Numbered from the stretch's first letter, positions 24,801 to 34,574 are shown. The stretch: 64,000 nt of DNA from Blautia glucerasea (GCF_020537505.1 NZ_JAJBMO010000017.1:1-64000), one strand, 5' to 3'. Made by a program: numbers and translations. Notes: generated from the letters alone by a model not told the origin.

Positions 24801-26276
24801 ATGGAATGTAAAGTAATTCCTTTTCATACCGTCGAGGAGAGAAGCAAAACAGACGCCGCCAAAGCAGAAGCCCTTCTTTCCCAGGCAATGGAAGGTTTTC
24901 ATAAAAAACTGGTAGTGTTGGATGACGATCCCACAGGTGTACAGACCGTTCATGATGTGTCTGTTTACACAGACTGGGAAGAAGAATCCATCCGCAAGGG
25001 CTTTGAGGAGAAAGAATCCATGTTTTTTATCCTCACCAATTCCCGCAGCTTTTCTGTGGAGGAGACTACAAAGGTACACCAGGATATTGCCGCACGTGTG
25101 GCAAAGGTGGCAGGGGAGCTGGGGCAGGATTTCATGATCATTTCCCGTGGAGATTCCACTTTAAGAGGTCATTATCCGTTGGAAACGCAGCTTCTGGCGG
25201 ATGGACTGGCGGACGGGAATGCAGGAGAATCAGAGAAAATGGCAGCTGACAATGGAGCTTCTGCAGGGAGCACAGCTGTTGACGGCGAGATCATCTGCCC
25301 GTTTTTTCCAGAAGGCGGCCGCTACACAATGGACAATATCCATTATGTAAAAGAGCAGGACAACCTGGTTCCAGCCGGTATGACGGAATTTGCCAGGGAC
25401 AAAACCTTCGGCTACAAATCCTCCGACCTTACAGAATATGTGGAGGAAAAAACAGAAGGAAAGTACCATAAAGAGGACTGTATCACCATTTCCCTGGACG
25501 AGCTGAATGCTCTGGATGTGCAGGGAATTAAAGACAAGCTTATGTCTGCACAGAATATGGCGAAGATCATTGTGAACGCAGTATCCTATGCAGACCTGAA
25601 AGTTTTTTGCGCCGCACTTGTACTTGCAATGAAAGCTGGAAAGCATTATATGGCAAGAACTGCCGCTGCTTTTACCAAGGTGATGGGACGTATTTCAGAT
25701 CAGCCCCTTCTGGGAAGAGCACAGCTGGAGGGCGATACAAAGAACGGAGGAATCGTTCTGATCGGTTCCCATGTAAAGAAGACCACAGATCAGCTGAACT
25801 GTCTGAAAGAACTGGACGGACAGGCTGACTTTATGGAATTTCAGGTAAATACCGTATTCGAAGAAAATGGTCTGGAGAAAGAGGTAGAGAGAACGGTGAA
25901 GGCAGCAGAGGAGAAAATCCTGTCTGGAAGAACCGTTGTAATTTATACAAGCAGACAGCTTCTTGCACCGGAGAATATGACTCCGGAGGAGAAACTGCAG
26001 ATTTCCGTAAAGATTTCCAATGCAGTGACCAGTATTATCGGCAAGCTTTCCGTGAAGCCGAAATTCATCATTGCAAAAGGCGGAATCACTTCATCTGACG
26101 TGGGAACCAAAGCACTTCGGGTAAAGAAAGCCCGTGTTATGGGCCAGGTGAAGAAGGGAATCCCGGTATGGATGACCGGCGAAGAAAGCAAATTCCCTGG
26201 AATGCCGTACATTATTTTCCCGGGAAATGTGGGTGAAGTAAGTACGTTGAAGGAAATTGTAGAGGAATTGATCTGA
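24801..26276 (+). CDS. DUF1537 four-carbon acid-sugar kinase-family protein
   Basis: 491 aa with the N-terminal substrate motif VVLDDDPTGVQTVHDV and ISRGDSTLRGHYPLE, and a C-terminal nucleotide domain ending in AKGGITSSDVGTKALRV and PGNVGEVSTL. This is the family of D-threonate, D-erythronate, 2-oxo-tetronate and 3-oxo-isoapionate kinases. Residues about 133-158 form a low-complexity linker rich in Ala, Gly, Ser and Asp that is not usual for the family. The ribosome site is weak (GGAGAG about 12 nt before ATG 24801). It is flanked by GH127 and a DUF849 enzyme. In apiose oxidation routes a DUF1537 kinase acts on 3-oxo-isoapionate, one possible substrate here. Confidence 0.8.
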   Translation: MECKVIPFHTVEERSKTDAAKAEALLSQAMEGFHKKLVVLDDDPTGVQTVHDVSVYTDWEEESIRKGFEEKESMFFILTNSRSFSVEETTKVHQDIAARVAKVAGELGQDFMIISRGDSTLRGHYPLETQLLADGLADGNAGESEKMAADNGASAGSTAVDGEIICPFFPEGGRYTMDNIHYVKEQDNLVPAGMTEFARDKTFGYKSSDLTEYVEEKTEGKYHKEDCITISLDELNALDVQGIKDKLMSAQNMAKIIVNAVSYADLKVFCAALVLAMKAGKHYMARTAAAFTKVMGRISDQPLLGRAQLEGDTKNGGIVLIGSHVKKTTDQLNCLKELDGQADFMEFQVNTVFEENGLEKEVERTVKAAEEKILSGRTVVIYTSRQLLAPENMTPEEKLQISVKISNAVTSIIGKLSVKPKFIIAKGGITSSDVGTKALRVKKARVMGQVKKGIPVWMTGEESKFPGMPYIIFPGNVGEVSTLKEIVEELI

Positions 26277-26448
26277 AAAATAGCATGATTGCAGGTCTTC
26301 GTTTACACGAGTAGCAAATTTCAATTACGTAAGAGTTTTAATGACCTAACAAGTAAATTTTTAGTCTGTTTTGAACAGCTTACGGAGACACTGTAGGTTA
26401 GAAAGATGTCTATTTGGAAGAGATTCGCTTAAATAGGAGGTTTACATA

Positions 26449-27249
26449 ATGAGAAAAGTAATTATATCCCTGGCACCTGTACAGGCAGGCACCAGTGTGG
26501 ATGCAGTAAAGCTTGCAGAGGATGTAGAAAAAAGCGTAAAACTTGGTGCTGCTATGTGTCACCTTCACTGCCGTAAACCAGATGGAAGCCTTACACCGGA
26601 TATTTCTTATATGTCTGAGTGCTTTGACGAAATTCTGAAACGGACAGATGTGGTAGTTCAGGCGTCTACAGGCGGTGTTTCCGACATGAACATTCAGGAC
26701 CGCTGCAATCCTCTTGATTACCCCAAGGTAGAGAGCGCATCTCTCAATGGCGGAAGTACAAACCTTGGTGAGGCAGTCTATATTAATTCTTTTGATGATA
26801 TCCGCTACTGCGCAGACGCTGTTTATAAGAGAGGAATTCTTCCGGAAACAGAAGTTTTTGATATTGGAATGTTACATAACATGGCAGTGGTAAGATCTGA
26901 GCAGCCATTTGCGGATCCAATGCTGTTTAACCTGGTATTTGGACACAAAGGCGGCATGCAGCCTACACCGGAGATGCTGGCAGCCTTCCGTTCCTTCGTT
27001 CCGTCTGATGCGCTCTGGGGTGTGACGCATTTTGGACGTGACAATTGGACATTCCTGGCAGCCGCTATCGCTATGGGAGCAACTGTAGTCCGTGTTGGAT
27101 TTGAGGACAGCCATTACCTGGACGAGGGCGTAGATGCTGAGTATAACTGGCAGGTAGTTGAGAAGCTGGTAAACCTGATCCGCGCCATGGGACTGGAACC
27201 GGCTACACCAGATGAAGCAAGACAGATGCTGAATCTGAGAAAACGCTAA
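26449..27249 (+). CDS. DUF849 / BKACE beta-keto-acid cleavage enzyme
   Basis: The 266-aa TIM-barrel protein begins VIISLAPVQAGTSVDAVKLA and carries the metal-binding HLHCRKPDG (His38 and His40), VVQASTGG and GVTHFGRDNW segments of the 3-keto-5-aminohexanoate cleavage family. BKACE enzymes split a beta-keto acid with acetyl-CoA into acetoacetate and a CoA thioester of the remainder. ATAGGAGG lies 10 nt upstream of the ATG. Together with the DUF1537 kinase and racemase-like protein it suggests that a sugar-derived beta-keto acid is processed by this operon. The actual substrate is not predictable by eye. Confidence 0.8.
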   Translation: MRKVIISLAPVQAGTSVDAVKLAEDVEKSVKLGAAMCHLHCRKPDGSLTPDISYMSECFDEILKRTDVVVQASTGGVSDMNIQDRCNPLDYPKVESASLNGGSTNLGEAVYINSFDDIRYCADAVYKRGILPETEVFDIGMLHNMAVVRSEQPFADPMLFNLVFGHKGGMQPTPEMLAAFRSFVPSDALWGVTHFGRDNWTFLAAAIAMGATVVRVGFEDSHYLDEGVDAEYNWQVVEKLVNLIRAMGLEPATPDEARQMLNLRKR

Positions 27250-27261
27250 AATCAAAATAAA

Positions 27262-27357
27262 GTTTGCGCAGCAAACGCTACTTCTTGTGCTTGTCACAAG
27301 AAGGTTCATCTATTATGCGCAGCAAACGCTACTTCTTGTGTTTGTCACAAGAAGATT
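27262..27357 (+). repeat. Two direct 41-bp repeats with hairpins before GH78
   Basis: Copies at 27265-27306 and 27316-27357 (51-bp period) share GCGCAGCAAACGCTACTTC followed by TTGTG(C/T)TTGTCACAAGAAG. Each can fold CTTCTTGTG with CACAAGAAG; the first copy also folds GTTTGC-GCA-GCAAAC. They lie between the BKACE stop and the GH78 ribosome site. Roles as RNA-processing signals or protein sites are possible. Confidence 0.65.
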
Positions 27358-27394
27358 ACAATCTGAGAATATATGTCAGAAAGGATTAGAAAAA

Positions 27395-30064
27395 ATGTTG
27401 ACAATCAAAAAAGTATACATGGATTACGAAACAGCCCCGGTTGGTGTTTCCCATATGCCCCAGTTTGCCTGGGAGCTTGTAAGCGATAAGAAAAATGTAA
27501 AACAGAAATCCTACGAACTTCAGATTGCAAAAGACGCTGATTTTACAGATCTGATCTATAACAGCGGAAAAATAGAGTCTGAGGAATCTGCACATGTTTA
27601 TGCAGAAGGTGCTTCACTGGAGAGCGGCAAACGTTATTTTGTCCGCGCAAAAACCAGTGACGGCGAGGAAGAAACTGTCTGGAGCGATACTGCTTCCTTC
27701 GTAACTGCCCTTGCAGGGGAAAATGGAGAGTGGGAGGAAGGCGCACCTGCATGGAAAGCACCTTTTGTATCCGCCGAAACTGACGATTCCTATAAGAGCG
27801 TTTCCAAAGGAACCTATGTAAGAGGAACCTTTGAAATCAAAAAAGATATAAAAGAAGCCTATGCCTTTACCACAGCCCTTGGCCTGTATCAGTTTTACCT
27901 GAATGGCAAAAAAGTTGGTGAGGACGAGATGACACCGGGATGGACATCCTATAGAAGACATCTCCTCTATCAGACCTATGATGTAACGGAATATCTGCAG
28001 AAGGGCATTAACGGCGCCGGGGCAATGCTGGCTCCAGGCTGGTACAAAGGCGTTATGGGCCTGACAAAAGCCCGCAACAACTATGGCGACCAGACTGCTT
28101 TCACCATGGAACTTCTGATTCGCTACACCGATGGAACAACAGAATCTGTTTATACGGATCCATCCTGGAAAGGCTGCGATTCACCGGTAGTATTTGCAGA
28201 AATCTATGATGGTGAGACTTATGATGCAGCCCTTGAGATTCCGGACTGGTCAAAGGCAGAAACTACAAAAGGCGATTGGAAGCCGGTTCAGCTTGTATTC
28301 TTTGATACACAGGTTATGCGCGCGCAGTACGCTGCAAAGGTTCGTGTAATGGATCGTATTCCTGCAAAACGTATTTTCAAAACACCGGCAGGAGACCGGG
28401 TAGTTGATTTTGCCCAGAATATGGCAGGCCGCATTGAAGTAACTGCCACTGGTAAGCCGGGAGACGTGATCGAGCTCCACTGCTTCGAGGTTCTGGATAA
28501 GGATGGAAATGTATATCTGGACAACCTTCGTGCAGCCAAAGCAACGATGAAATATACTTTTGCAAGGGAAGAGACAGTTACCTGGCATCCGACTTTTACG
28601 TACATGGGATTTCAGTATGCGCTGATTGTTTCCTATCCAGGCGAGCCGAAAACTGAGAATTTCACAGCCTGCACCCTTCACTCCAACATGGCTTCAAACG
28701 GAAGTCTGGAGTGTTCCAATCCGCTGCTGAACCAGCTTCATCACAACTTCCTGTGGGGCTTAAAGAGCAACTTCCTGGATGTGCCTACAGACTGCCCGCA
28801 GCGTGACGAGCGCCTTGGATGGACTGGCGATGCAGAGATCTTCTGCCGCACAGCCACTTATCTGATGAATACTTACACATTCTATAAAAAATGGCTCCGC
28901 GACTTGGAAGTTGACCAGACACCAGAGGGCGGTGTTCCACACGTTATCCCGAACATTGAGGAGGGACGCACTGATGGAAACTGGCTTCTCCGCCAGGGCC
29001 CCCATTCCGCAGCAGCCTGGGCTGATGCTGCCATCATCAATCCATGGACCATGTACCTGATGTACGGCGACAAAGATATTCTGAAAAAACAGTACAACAG
29101 CATGAAGGGCTGGATTGATTTCATGCGTGCCCATGCGGTAGATTACATTTGGAATTACAAGCTGCAGTTTGGCGACTGGGTAGCTCTTGACGCAAAGGAG
29201 GGCAGCTATTTCGGTGCAACACCAAATGACCTGACCTGTACTGCCTATTATGCATACTCTACCGGACTTTTTGTCCAGATGGCGAAAGCCCTTGGAAAAG
29301 AGAATGTGGCAGCAGAGTATGAGGAGCTTTATCATAAGATTGTAAAGAAATTCCAGGAGACCTTCTTCGACGCAGAAGGAAATATGACAGCACAGACACA
29401 GACCGCACATATTGTGGCACTGTATTTCCAGCTGACTCCTGAGAAATATATCACAAAAACGGTAGAAGGTCTGAAACGCCTTCTGGACAAAGAAAACGGT
29501 CATCTGGTTACCGGATTTGTGGGAACTCCGTATTTCTGCCATGCCCTCAGCCAGAATCACAGCCTGAAGGAAGCTTACGACCTGCTTCTGAAAGAGGATT
29601 TCCCGTCCTGGCTGTATCAGGTGAAAAAAGGTGCCACCACGATCTGGGAGCACTGGGATGGAATGAAGGATGACGGAAGTATGTGGAGTGCAGATATGAA
29701 CTCCTTTAATCATTATGCTTATGGGGCTATTGGTGAGTGGATGTACCGTGCAATGGCCGGAATTGAAGCTGATCCAGAACATCCGGGCTTTAAACATGCG
29801 ATACTCTATCCGCGCATTGGTGGAAATCTGAAGTACACTGCAGGAAAATATCATAGCATTTATGGTGATGTTGGTGTAAAATGGGAAGTCCAGGGAAAAC
29901 AGATTACTTTAACTGTTCAGATTCCGGTAAATACAACAGCAGAGATCCGTCTGGATCAGGCGAAAGCGGTTCTGGAAAGCGATGGACTGACATTTATCAG
30001 GGAAGCAGACTATATGGCTGCTGAAGCAGGAAGCGGTACATACCAGATCGTATTTGAACAGTAA
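27395..30064 (+). CDS. GH78 alpha-L-rhamnosidase
   Basis: Start ATG 27395 has AAAGGA 9 nt upstream; 36 earlier in-frame codons lie within the repeats and are dismissed. The 889-aa product has N-terminal beta domains, then the (alpha/alpha)6 catalytic domain with DCPQRDERLGWTGDAE (general acid region, about residue 465) and GATTIWEHWDG (catalytic base Glu, about 750), and a C-terminal beta domain. It removes terminal alpha-L-rhamnose from pectic oligosaccharides or flavonoid and saponin glycosides. No signal peptide is present. It sits upstream of the two-component system that likely controls the importer. Confidence 0.9.
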   Translation: MLTIKKVYMDYETAPVGVSHMPQFAWELVSDKKNVKQKSYELQIAKDADFTDLIYNSGKIESEESAHVYAEGASLESGKRYFVRAKTSDGEEETVWSDTASFVTALAGENGEWEEGAPAWKAPFVSAETDDSYKSVSKGTYVRGTFEIKKDIKEAYAFTTALGLYQFYLNGKKVGEDEMTPGWTSYRRHLLYQTYDVTEYLQKGINGAGAMLAPGWYKGVMGLTKARNNYGDQTAFTMELLIRYTDGTTESVYTDPSWKGCDSPVVFAEIYDGETYDAALEIPDWSKAETTKGDWKPVQLVFFDTQVMRAQYAAKVRVMDRIPAKRIFKTPAGDRVVDFAQNMAGRIEVTATGKPGDVIELHCFEVLDKDGNVYLDNLRAAKATMKYTFAREETVTWHPTFTYMGFQYALIVSYPGEPKTENFTACTLHSNMASNGSLECSNPLLNQLHHNFLWGLKSNFLDVPTDCPQRDERLGWTGDAEIFCRTATYLMNTYTFYKKWLRDLEVDQTPEGGVPHVIPNIEEGRTDGNWLLRQGPHSAAAWADAAIINPWTMYLMYGDKDILKKQYNSMKGWIDFMRAHAVDYIWNYKLQFGDWVALDAKEGSYFGATPNDLTCTAYYAYSTGLFVQMAKALGKENVAAEYEELYHKIVKKFQETFFDAEGNMTAQTQTAHIVALYFQLTPEKYITKTVEGLKRLLDKENGHLVTGFVGTPYFCHALSQNHSLKEAYDLLLKEDFPSWLYQVKKGATTIWEHWDGMKDDGSMWSADMNSFNHYAYGAIGEWMYRAMAGIEADPEHPGFKHAILYPRIGGNLKYTAGKYHSIYGDVGVKWEVQGKQITLTVQIPVNTTAEIRLDQAKAVLESDGLTFIREADYMAAEAGSGTYQIVFEQ

Positions 30065-30097
30065 TCATAATGCAGAATGCGAAAGGGTGATGAGAAT

Positions 30098-31831
30098 ATG
30101 GAAAAGAAAAAGGAACCTTCAGGAATACAGAAAGCGTGGAGACGGCTGAGTATTCAGAATCAGATTTTTTTATCCATGTTTCTTATCACCCTTTTGGGTG
30201 TGGGCGTTTTGATGAATATTGTATACAAAACCTCTATTGATGCTATTGAACAGAATTACAGGGCATCTTATCAGTCTACGCTGAAGAATTCCAGCCGCGT
30301 TATGGATATGAATCTGAAGAACATTGTAGACGTAGGCCGAAATTTTCTGAATGATGAAGCTCTTCAGCAGATTCTGGAAAAAGGCAACGAATACGGAGGA
30401 AGCAAGTTTGCATCCACAGACCGTGAGAAACTTCGTGTGATTGCAAATGAAATGGCAAGTCAGCAGGTGTGGGTGAATTATATAGTATTTACGGATCTTT
30501 ATGGCCATGTGTATCAGCTGAACAATGTGAACCAGGGTACTTATGATTTCTATAATTATTATAGTGATAAGGATATTCTGGAAGAAAGCTGGGTGAAACA
30601 GGCAAAGGCTGCGCAGGGAAAGGAAATTTTTTTCCGTGACAGTATTTTAAAAGCAGGAACAAAGAAAGGATTTTCTTATGCGAAATATATGATCAATCCC
30701 TCTGATGGACAGGGAATGGGCTATATGGTGGTCGGACTGAGCCAGAAGCTGCTGGGAAAATCCTTTGTCATGGGCAATGAAAGCTTTGATTCCAGTAACT
30801 TTATGGTTGTAGATGAGGATGATCAGCTGGTTTATTTTGCGGGAAATGAGGAAAAGGAGAATGCAATTATGCAATCCTATTCGAATCCGGGAGAGAATCA
30901 TCTGTATCTGTTTTCTTCTGTCACCAATTCTACTACAGGCTGGCATATTGTAAACGTAGTGGAGAAAAATGAGATCAGTGAAGAGAGCAAAAATATCCGT
31001 CTGACCTCGTTTCTGGTAGCCGGCTGTGTTCTTATAGTGGGTTTTCTCATGGCACGAATCATTTCCAGAACCATTAGCCATCCCCTGAAGCAGCTGGAAA
31101 ATACCATTGCACAGGTTGGCGAGGGAGAGCGTCACATTACAGAAGAGTTTGACTACAGTGAAGTTGGCCGGATCGGACGGAAATTCAAGGAAATGGTCAA
31201 TACGAACCTGGAGCTTTCCGAGCACCTTATGGCGGTGAAGCTGAATGAACGGGAAGCAGAGCTGCTTTTGCTTCAGTCCCAGATCAATCCCCATTTTCTT
31301 TATAATACACTGGATTCTCTGTACTTTGTTGCGATTATGCATGGGGATGACCAGATGGCAGAAATGGTAGAAGCACTTTCTGATAACTTTAAGCTGGCGC
31401 TGAATAATGGAAGCAAATATATTAAAGTTGCGGATTCTGTGAAATGGATGCAGGGCTATATGAAGCTTCAGAATATGCGCTATAATAATCGTTTTGAACT
31501 GTTCGTGGATATCAGCAGGGAAATTCTTCAGCGTGAAACGATTACCTTTATTTTTCAGCCATTTATTGAAAACGCCATGTATCACGGCCTGGAGCCGAAG
31601 ATTGGAAAGGGAAAGATTTCCCTTCGCGGCTGGCAGGAGCAGAATAATATGATTTTCACTATTGAAGATGATGGCGTGGGAATTGATGATATGTCCAGAC
31701 TGGAGAATGGTTATGGAGTGCGCAATGTAATAGAGCGTATAAAGTTGAATTATGGGGAAAAATACGGTGTAACATTCGAAAGCAGCCCGGGCAATGGAAC
31801 GAAGGTAACGATTGTGGTTCCGGTAAGATAA
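30098..31831 (+). CDS. YesM/LytS-type sensor histidine kinase
   Basis: I prefer ATG 30098 (AAAGGGTGATG upstream; 577 aa) over ATG 30077, which has no site. Domain order: transmembrane helix 1 (about 24-44), extracellular sensor domain to about 295, transmembrane helix 2 (about 300-320), HAMP (SHPLKQLENTIAQVGEGE), His-kinase core with NPHFLYNTLDSLY (about 397) and HATPase box GYGVRNVIERIKLNYGE. This is the class of kinases that sense extracellular sugars or their binding proteins. It pairs with the response regulator 34 bp downstream and precedes the ABC importer. Confidence 0.9.
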   Translation: MEKKKEPSGIQKAWRRLSIQNQIFLSMFLITLLGVGVLMNIVYKTSIDAIEQNYRASYQSTLKNSSRVMDMNLKNIVDVGRNFLNDEALQQILEKGNEYGGSKFASTDREKLRVIANEMASQQVWVNYIVFTDLYGHVYQLNNVNQGTYDFYNYYSDKDILEESWVKQAKAAQGKEIFFRDSILKAGTKKGFSYAKYMINPSDGQGMGYMVVGLSQKLLGKSFVMGNESFDSSNFMVVDEDDQLVYFAGNEEKENAIMQSYSNPGENHLYLFSSVTNSTTGWHIVNVVEKNEISEESKNIRLTSFLVAGCVLIVGFLMARIISRTISHPLKQLENTIAQVGEGERHITEEFDYSEVGRIGRKFKEMVNTNLELSEHLMAVKLNEREAELLLLQSQINPHFLYNTLDSLYFVAIMHGDDQMAEMVEALSDNFKLALNNGSKYIKVADSVKWMQGYMKLQNMRYNNRFELFVDISREILQRETITFIFQPFIENAMYHGLEPKIGKGKISLRGWQEQNNMIFTIEDDGVGIDDMSRLENGYGVRNVIERIKLNYGEKYGVTFESSPGNGTKVTIVVPVR

Positions 31832-31865
31832 GGGATAGAGAAATGCAGATACAAGGAGGATTTTC

Positions 31866-32939
31866 ATGTATCGCTTAGTGGTAATTGATGATGAATATAT
31901 AGTTGTGCAGGGAATTAAGGCTTTAATTTCCCGTCTGAAACTGGATTATGAGGTAGTGGGTGCAGCTTATGACGGAATCCAGGGACTGGAAGTGATCCGA
32001 AGTGAGAAACCGGATGTAGTAATTACGGATATCCGAATTCCGGGGCTGGATGGTCTGTCTGTGATCGAGGCAGCGAAGGAAGAATGTCCGGATACATATT
32101 TTATTGTGATCAGCGGCTATTCTGAATTTGTGTATGCGCAGAGGGCGCTTACTCTTGGAGTAAAAGACTATATTGATAAGCCGGTTACAGCAGATAAACT
32201 GAAAAATGCCCTTACCAGAATTGAAGATGAATGGGCGAAGACTCGTCATGAAGATAATCGTAAGGCACAGGCTAATCGTGAGAAATTTCAGGAATTGGAA
32301 AAAATTTTTGAGAGCAGTGTAAAATGTATTACAGACTGTGATGCTGCAGCATTTCGGGAAGAATGCCGGCAGGCAATCAGATGTCTGCAGGAACTTTACC
32401 CGGAGCTGCAGGATTTTCGCAGGGAATTTTACAAGCATCTCTGTGTGCTCAGCGATGTACTGATCGAAAGCCAGAAGCAGGTGGAACGAGGGTTACTTGT
32501 TTCTTTTCAGGAGATGGCAAAATGTCAGAGCATAGAAGAAGTACAGGCCTATGGGGAAAGCGTTCTGTCTGATATCAGCAAGCATCTGACAGCAGACCAG
32601 ACCGGAAGCAAACACAGAGTTATCCTGGAGCTTCTTACTTATCTGGACGAGCATTATGATCAGGATATCGGTCTGAGTGAGCTTGCAGACAGAGCCGGAA
32701 TGAGCACGGCGTACTTAAGTGTTCTTTTTAAAACAGAGGTTGGTACATCTTATGTGAAATATCTGACGGATCTTCGCATAAAAAAGGCGAAGAAGCTGCT
32801 GCAGGATGGATATAAGGTTAATGAAGTCAGTGAAATGGTGGGCTATAATAATTACAGATATTTCTGCGATATTTTTAAAAAACACGAGGGCATGACTCCC
32901 AATGAGTACAAGGGAAATGTGTGGAAAGCAGAAGGATAA
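31866..32939 (+). CDS. YesN-type AraC-family response regulator
   Basis: The 357-aa protein has an N-terminal receiver domain (VVIDDE, phosphoacceptor Asp in VVITDIRIPGLDG near residue 54, conserved Lys in DYIDKP) and a C-terminal pair of AraC helix-turn-helix motifs (LSELADRAGMSTAYLSVLFK, then VNEVSEMVGYNNYRYFCDIF). It should be phosphorylated by the upstream YesM-like kinase and activate the sugar-importer genes that begin at 33233. AAGGAGG lies 6 nt before the ATG. A strong terminator follows. Confidence 0.9.
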   Translation: MYRLVVIDDEYIVVQGIKALISRLKLDYEVVGAAYDGIQGLEVIRSEKPDVVITDIRIPGLDGLSVIEAAKEECPDTYFIVISGYSEFVYAQRALTLGVKDYIDKPVTADKLKNALTRIEDEWAKTRHEDNRKAQANREKFQELEKIFESSVKCITDCDAAAFREECRQAIRCLQELYPELQDFRREFYKHLCVLSDVLIESQKQVERGLLVSFQEMAKCQSIEEVQAYGESVLSDISKHLTADQTGSKHRVILELLTYLDEHYDQDIGLSELADRAGMSTAYLSVLFKTEVGTSYVKYLTDLRIKKAKKLLQDGYKVNEVSEMVGYNNYRYFCDIFKKHEGMTPNEYKGNVWKAEG

Positions 32940-32954
32940 AAACGGGATTTGCAA

Positions 32955-32988
32955 AATGCACATATTCGGATTTCTGAATATGTGCATT
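32955..32988 (+). terminator. Terminator after the response regulator
   Basis: A perfect 13-bp stem (AATGCACATATTC and GAATATGTGCATT) with an 8-nt loop, then CTATATATTTAG. It separates the first operon from the importer operon. The rest of 32989-33232 is AT-rich leader, with ACAGT-CTAAAAA-AACTGT as a small inverted repeat, probably the target region of the response regulator. Confidence 0.75.
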
Positions 32989-33232
32989 CTATATATTTAG
33001 CACAATTGAATGCCTGGGTAAGTAGAATTTTTTATAAAAAACAGTCTAAAAAAACTGTACATTACCCAAAAAATTAGGCACTGGTAAAAAAACAGAACAA
33101 TGGTATTATATAACCATAAGATATTTCCCGGGGATACAAAGAAACAAATTAAACGTGACCGAAAAGTAAATGGCTATCAAGAGTAAATTATAACAAAGTT
33201 CAATAATTTTGAAAATTCTGGAGGAATTTATA

Positions 33233-34537
33233 ATGAAAAAGAGAGCATTAGCTATTTTAATGGCAGCATTAACAGCAAGCACAATGTTTGCAGTTCCTAC
33301 ATTTGCAGCAGATTACTCAGGAGAGGATCCGCAGCTTGAGAAAAACATCAAAATCCTTACCATCTGGGCAGAAGATAATGACAATGGTATGCTGTTAAAC
33401 AAAATCTGCGAAGACTATCAGAAAAATGTAAACCCGAATTTCACATGGGAATATGAGATGGTTGCTTCTGACAACCTTCAGCAGAAAATTGCTACACTTG
33501 CAGCATCCAATGATCTTCCGGATCTGTTCGCTTACGAAGCAGGTGCTCCGCTTAGCGTTCTCATCGATTCCGGAAAGGTTAAAAATATTACAGAAGCTGT
33601 TGACGAGATCGGAACAGCAGATTATTTAAACAGCGGTGCTGTTGAGCTTCTGAAAGGATTATCCGGAACAGATGATCTTTATGATCTTCCTCTTGGACTG
33701 AATGTAGAAGGCTTCTGGTACAACAAAGCCCTGTTCGAGCAGGCAGGATGCGAGGTTCCTACTACATGGGATGAGTTTGAAGAGGTTCTTCAGAAACTTT
33801 CCGATGCGGGTATCCAGCCTCTTACAACCGGCGGATCTGACAAATGGGGTGCAACCCGTCTGATCAATGCATACGCAGTAAGAACCGCAGGAAACGACAT
33901 TATGACAAAAGCAGCTGACGGCGAAGTTCCTTATACAGATGAGAAACTTGTTGCAGCAGCTGATAAGATTGCAGAGTGGGCAGAGAAAGGATATTTCGGA
34001 GAAGGTATCACAACAGTTGATATGAACACAGCTGGTTCCATGCTGATGAGTGGAAAAGCAGCTATCTTCTACAATGGTTCCTGGTTTACACAGAACCTGA
34101 CTGATGCTTCCCAGAACCCGGCAGGCGAGGACGGAATCGGATTCTTCAACATTCCGGTTGCAGATGAGTCTATCAGCTCCTCTACTTCTTACTCTATGAA
34201 CTGTGGTAACATCCTTGCACTTGACAACGATAAATATGATGAAGCTACAGGATGGTTCCTGAAATACTTCATGGAGAACATCGGAAACGTAGCTATGGAA
34301 GATCAGGGAACTGTTAAAGGCTACACATATGATGTTGCAGCAGATGATATGGATAACTACACCAAGCTTGTTCTTGACGAGATTGACAAATCCACAGAAG
34401 GATTTGCATGGTGGGAAGCAAAAATGCCTAGCGAAATCTCCAAGACAGCTCAGGAAAATGTACAGCCTCTGTTAAACGGCGAAATGACTGGCGAAGAATA
34501 TATGCAGTCCATCCAGGATGTATATGACATGCAGTAA
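33233..34537 (+). CDS. CUT1 ABC sugar-binding protein
   Basis: Start ATG 33233 follows CTGGAGGAATTT; 434 aa. A signal peptide (KKRALAILMAALTASTMFA, cleavage near FAA-DYSG) lacks the lipobox Cys usual for Gram-positive binding proteins. The mature part is a family 1 extracellular solute-binding protein (PDLFAYEAGAPLSVL, VEGFWYNKALFEQAG, KAAIFYNGSWFTQNL). It feeds the two permeases downstream. A terminator-like hairpin behind it should give more binding protein than permease. It is about 90% identical by eye to the orphan copy at 42456-43751. Confidence 0.9.
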   Translation: MKKRALAILMAALTASTMFAVPTFAADYSGEDPQLEKNIKILTIWAEDNDNGMLLNKICEDYQKNVNPNFTWEYEMVASDNLQQKIATLAASNDLPDLFAYEAGAPLSVLIDSGKVKNITEAVDEIGTADYLNSGAVELLKGLSGTDDLYDLPLGLNVEGFWYNKALFEQAGCEVPTTWDEFEEVLQKLSDAGIQPLTTGGSDKWGATRLINAYAVRTAGNDIMTKAADGEVPYTDEKLVAAADKIAEWAEKGYFGEGITTVDMNTAGSMLMSGKAAIFYNGSWFTQNLTDASQNPAGEDGIGFFNIPVADESISSSTSYSMNCGNILALDNDKYDEATGWFLKYFMENIGNVAMEDQGTVKGYTYDVAADDMDNYTKLVLDEIDKSTEGFAWWEAKMPSEISKTAQENVQPLLNGEMTGEEYMQSIQDVYDMQ

Positions 34538-34574
34538 GTAACAGCTTTGGCAATATAAGCTTTGAACTTCAAAT

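Noticed and set aside
27262..27357. CRISPR-like repeat
   Set aside because: Only two copies, with a 9-10 bp gap, inside an operon leader.
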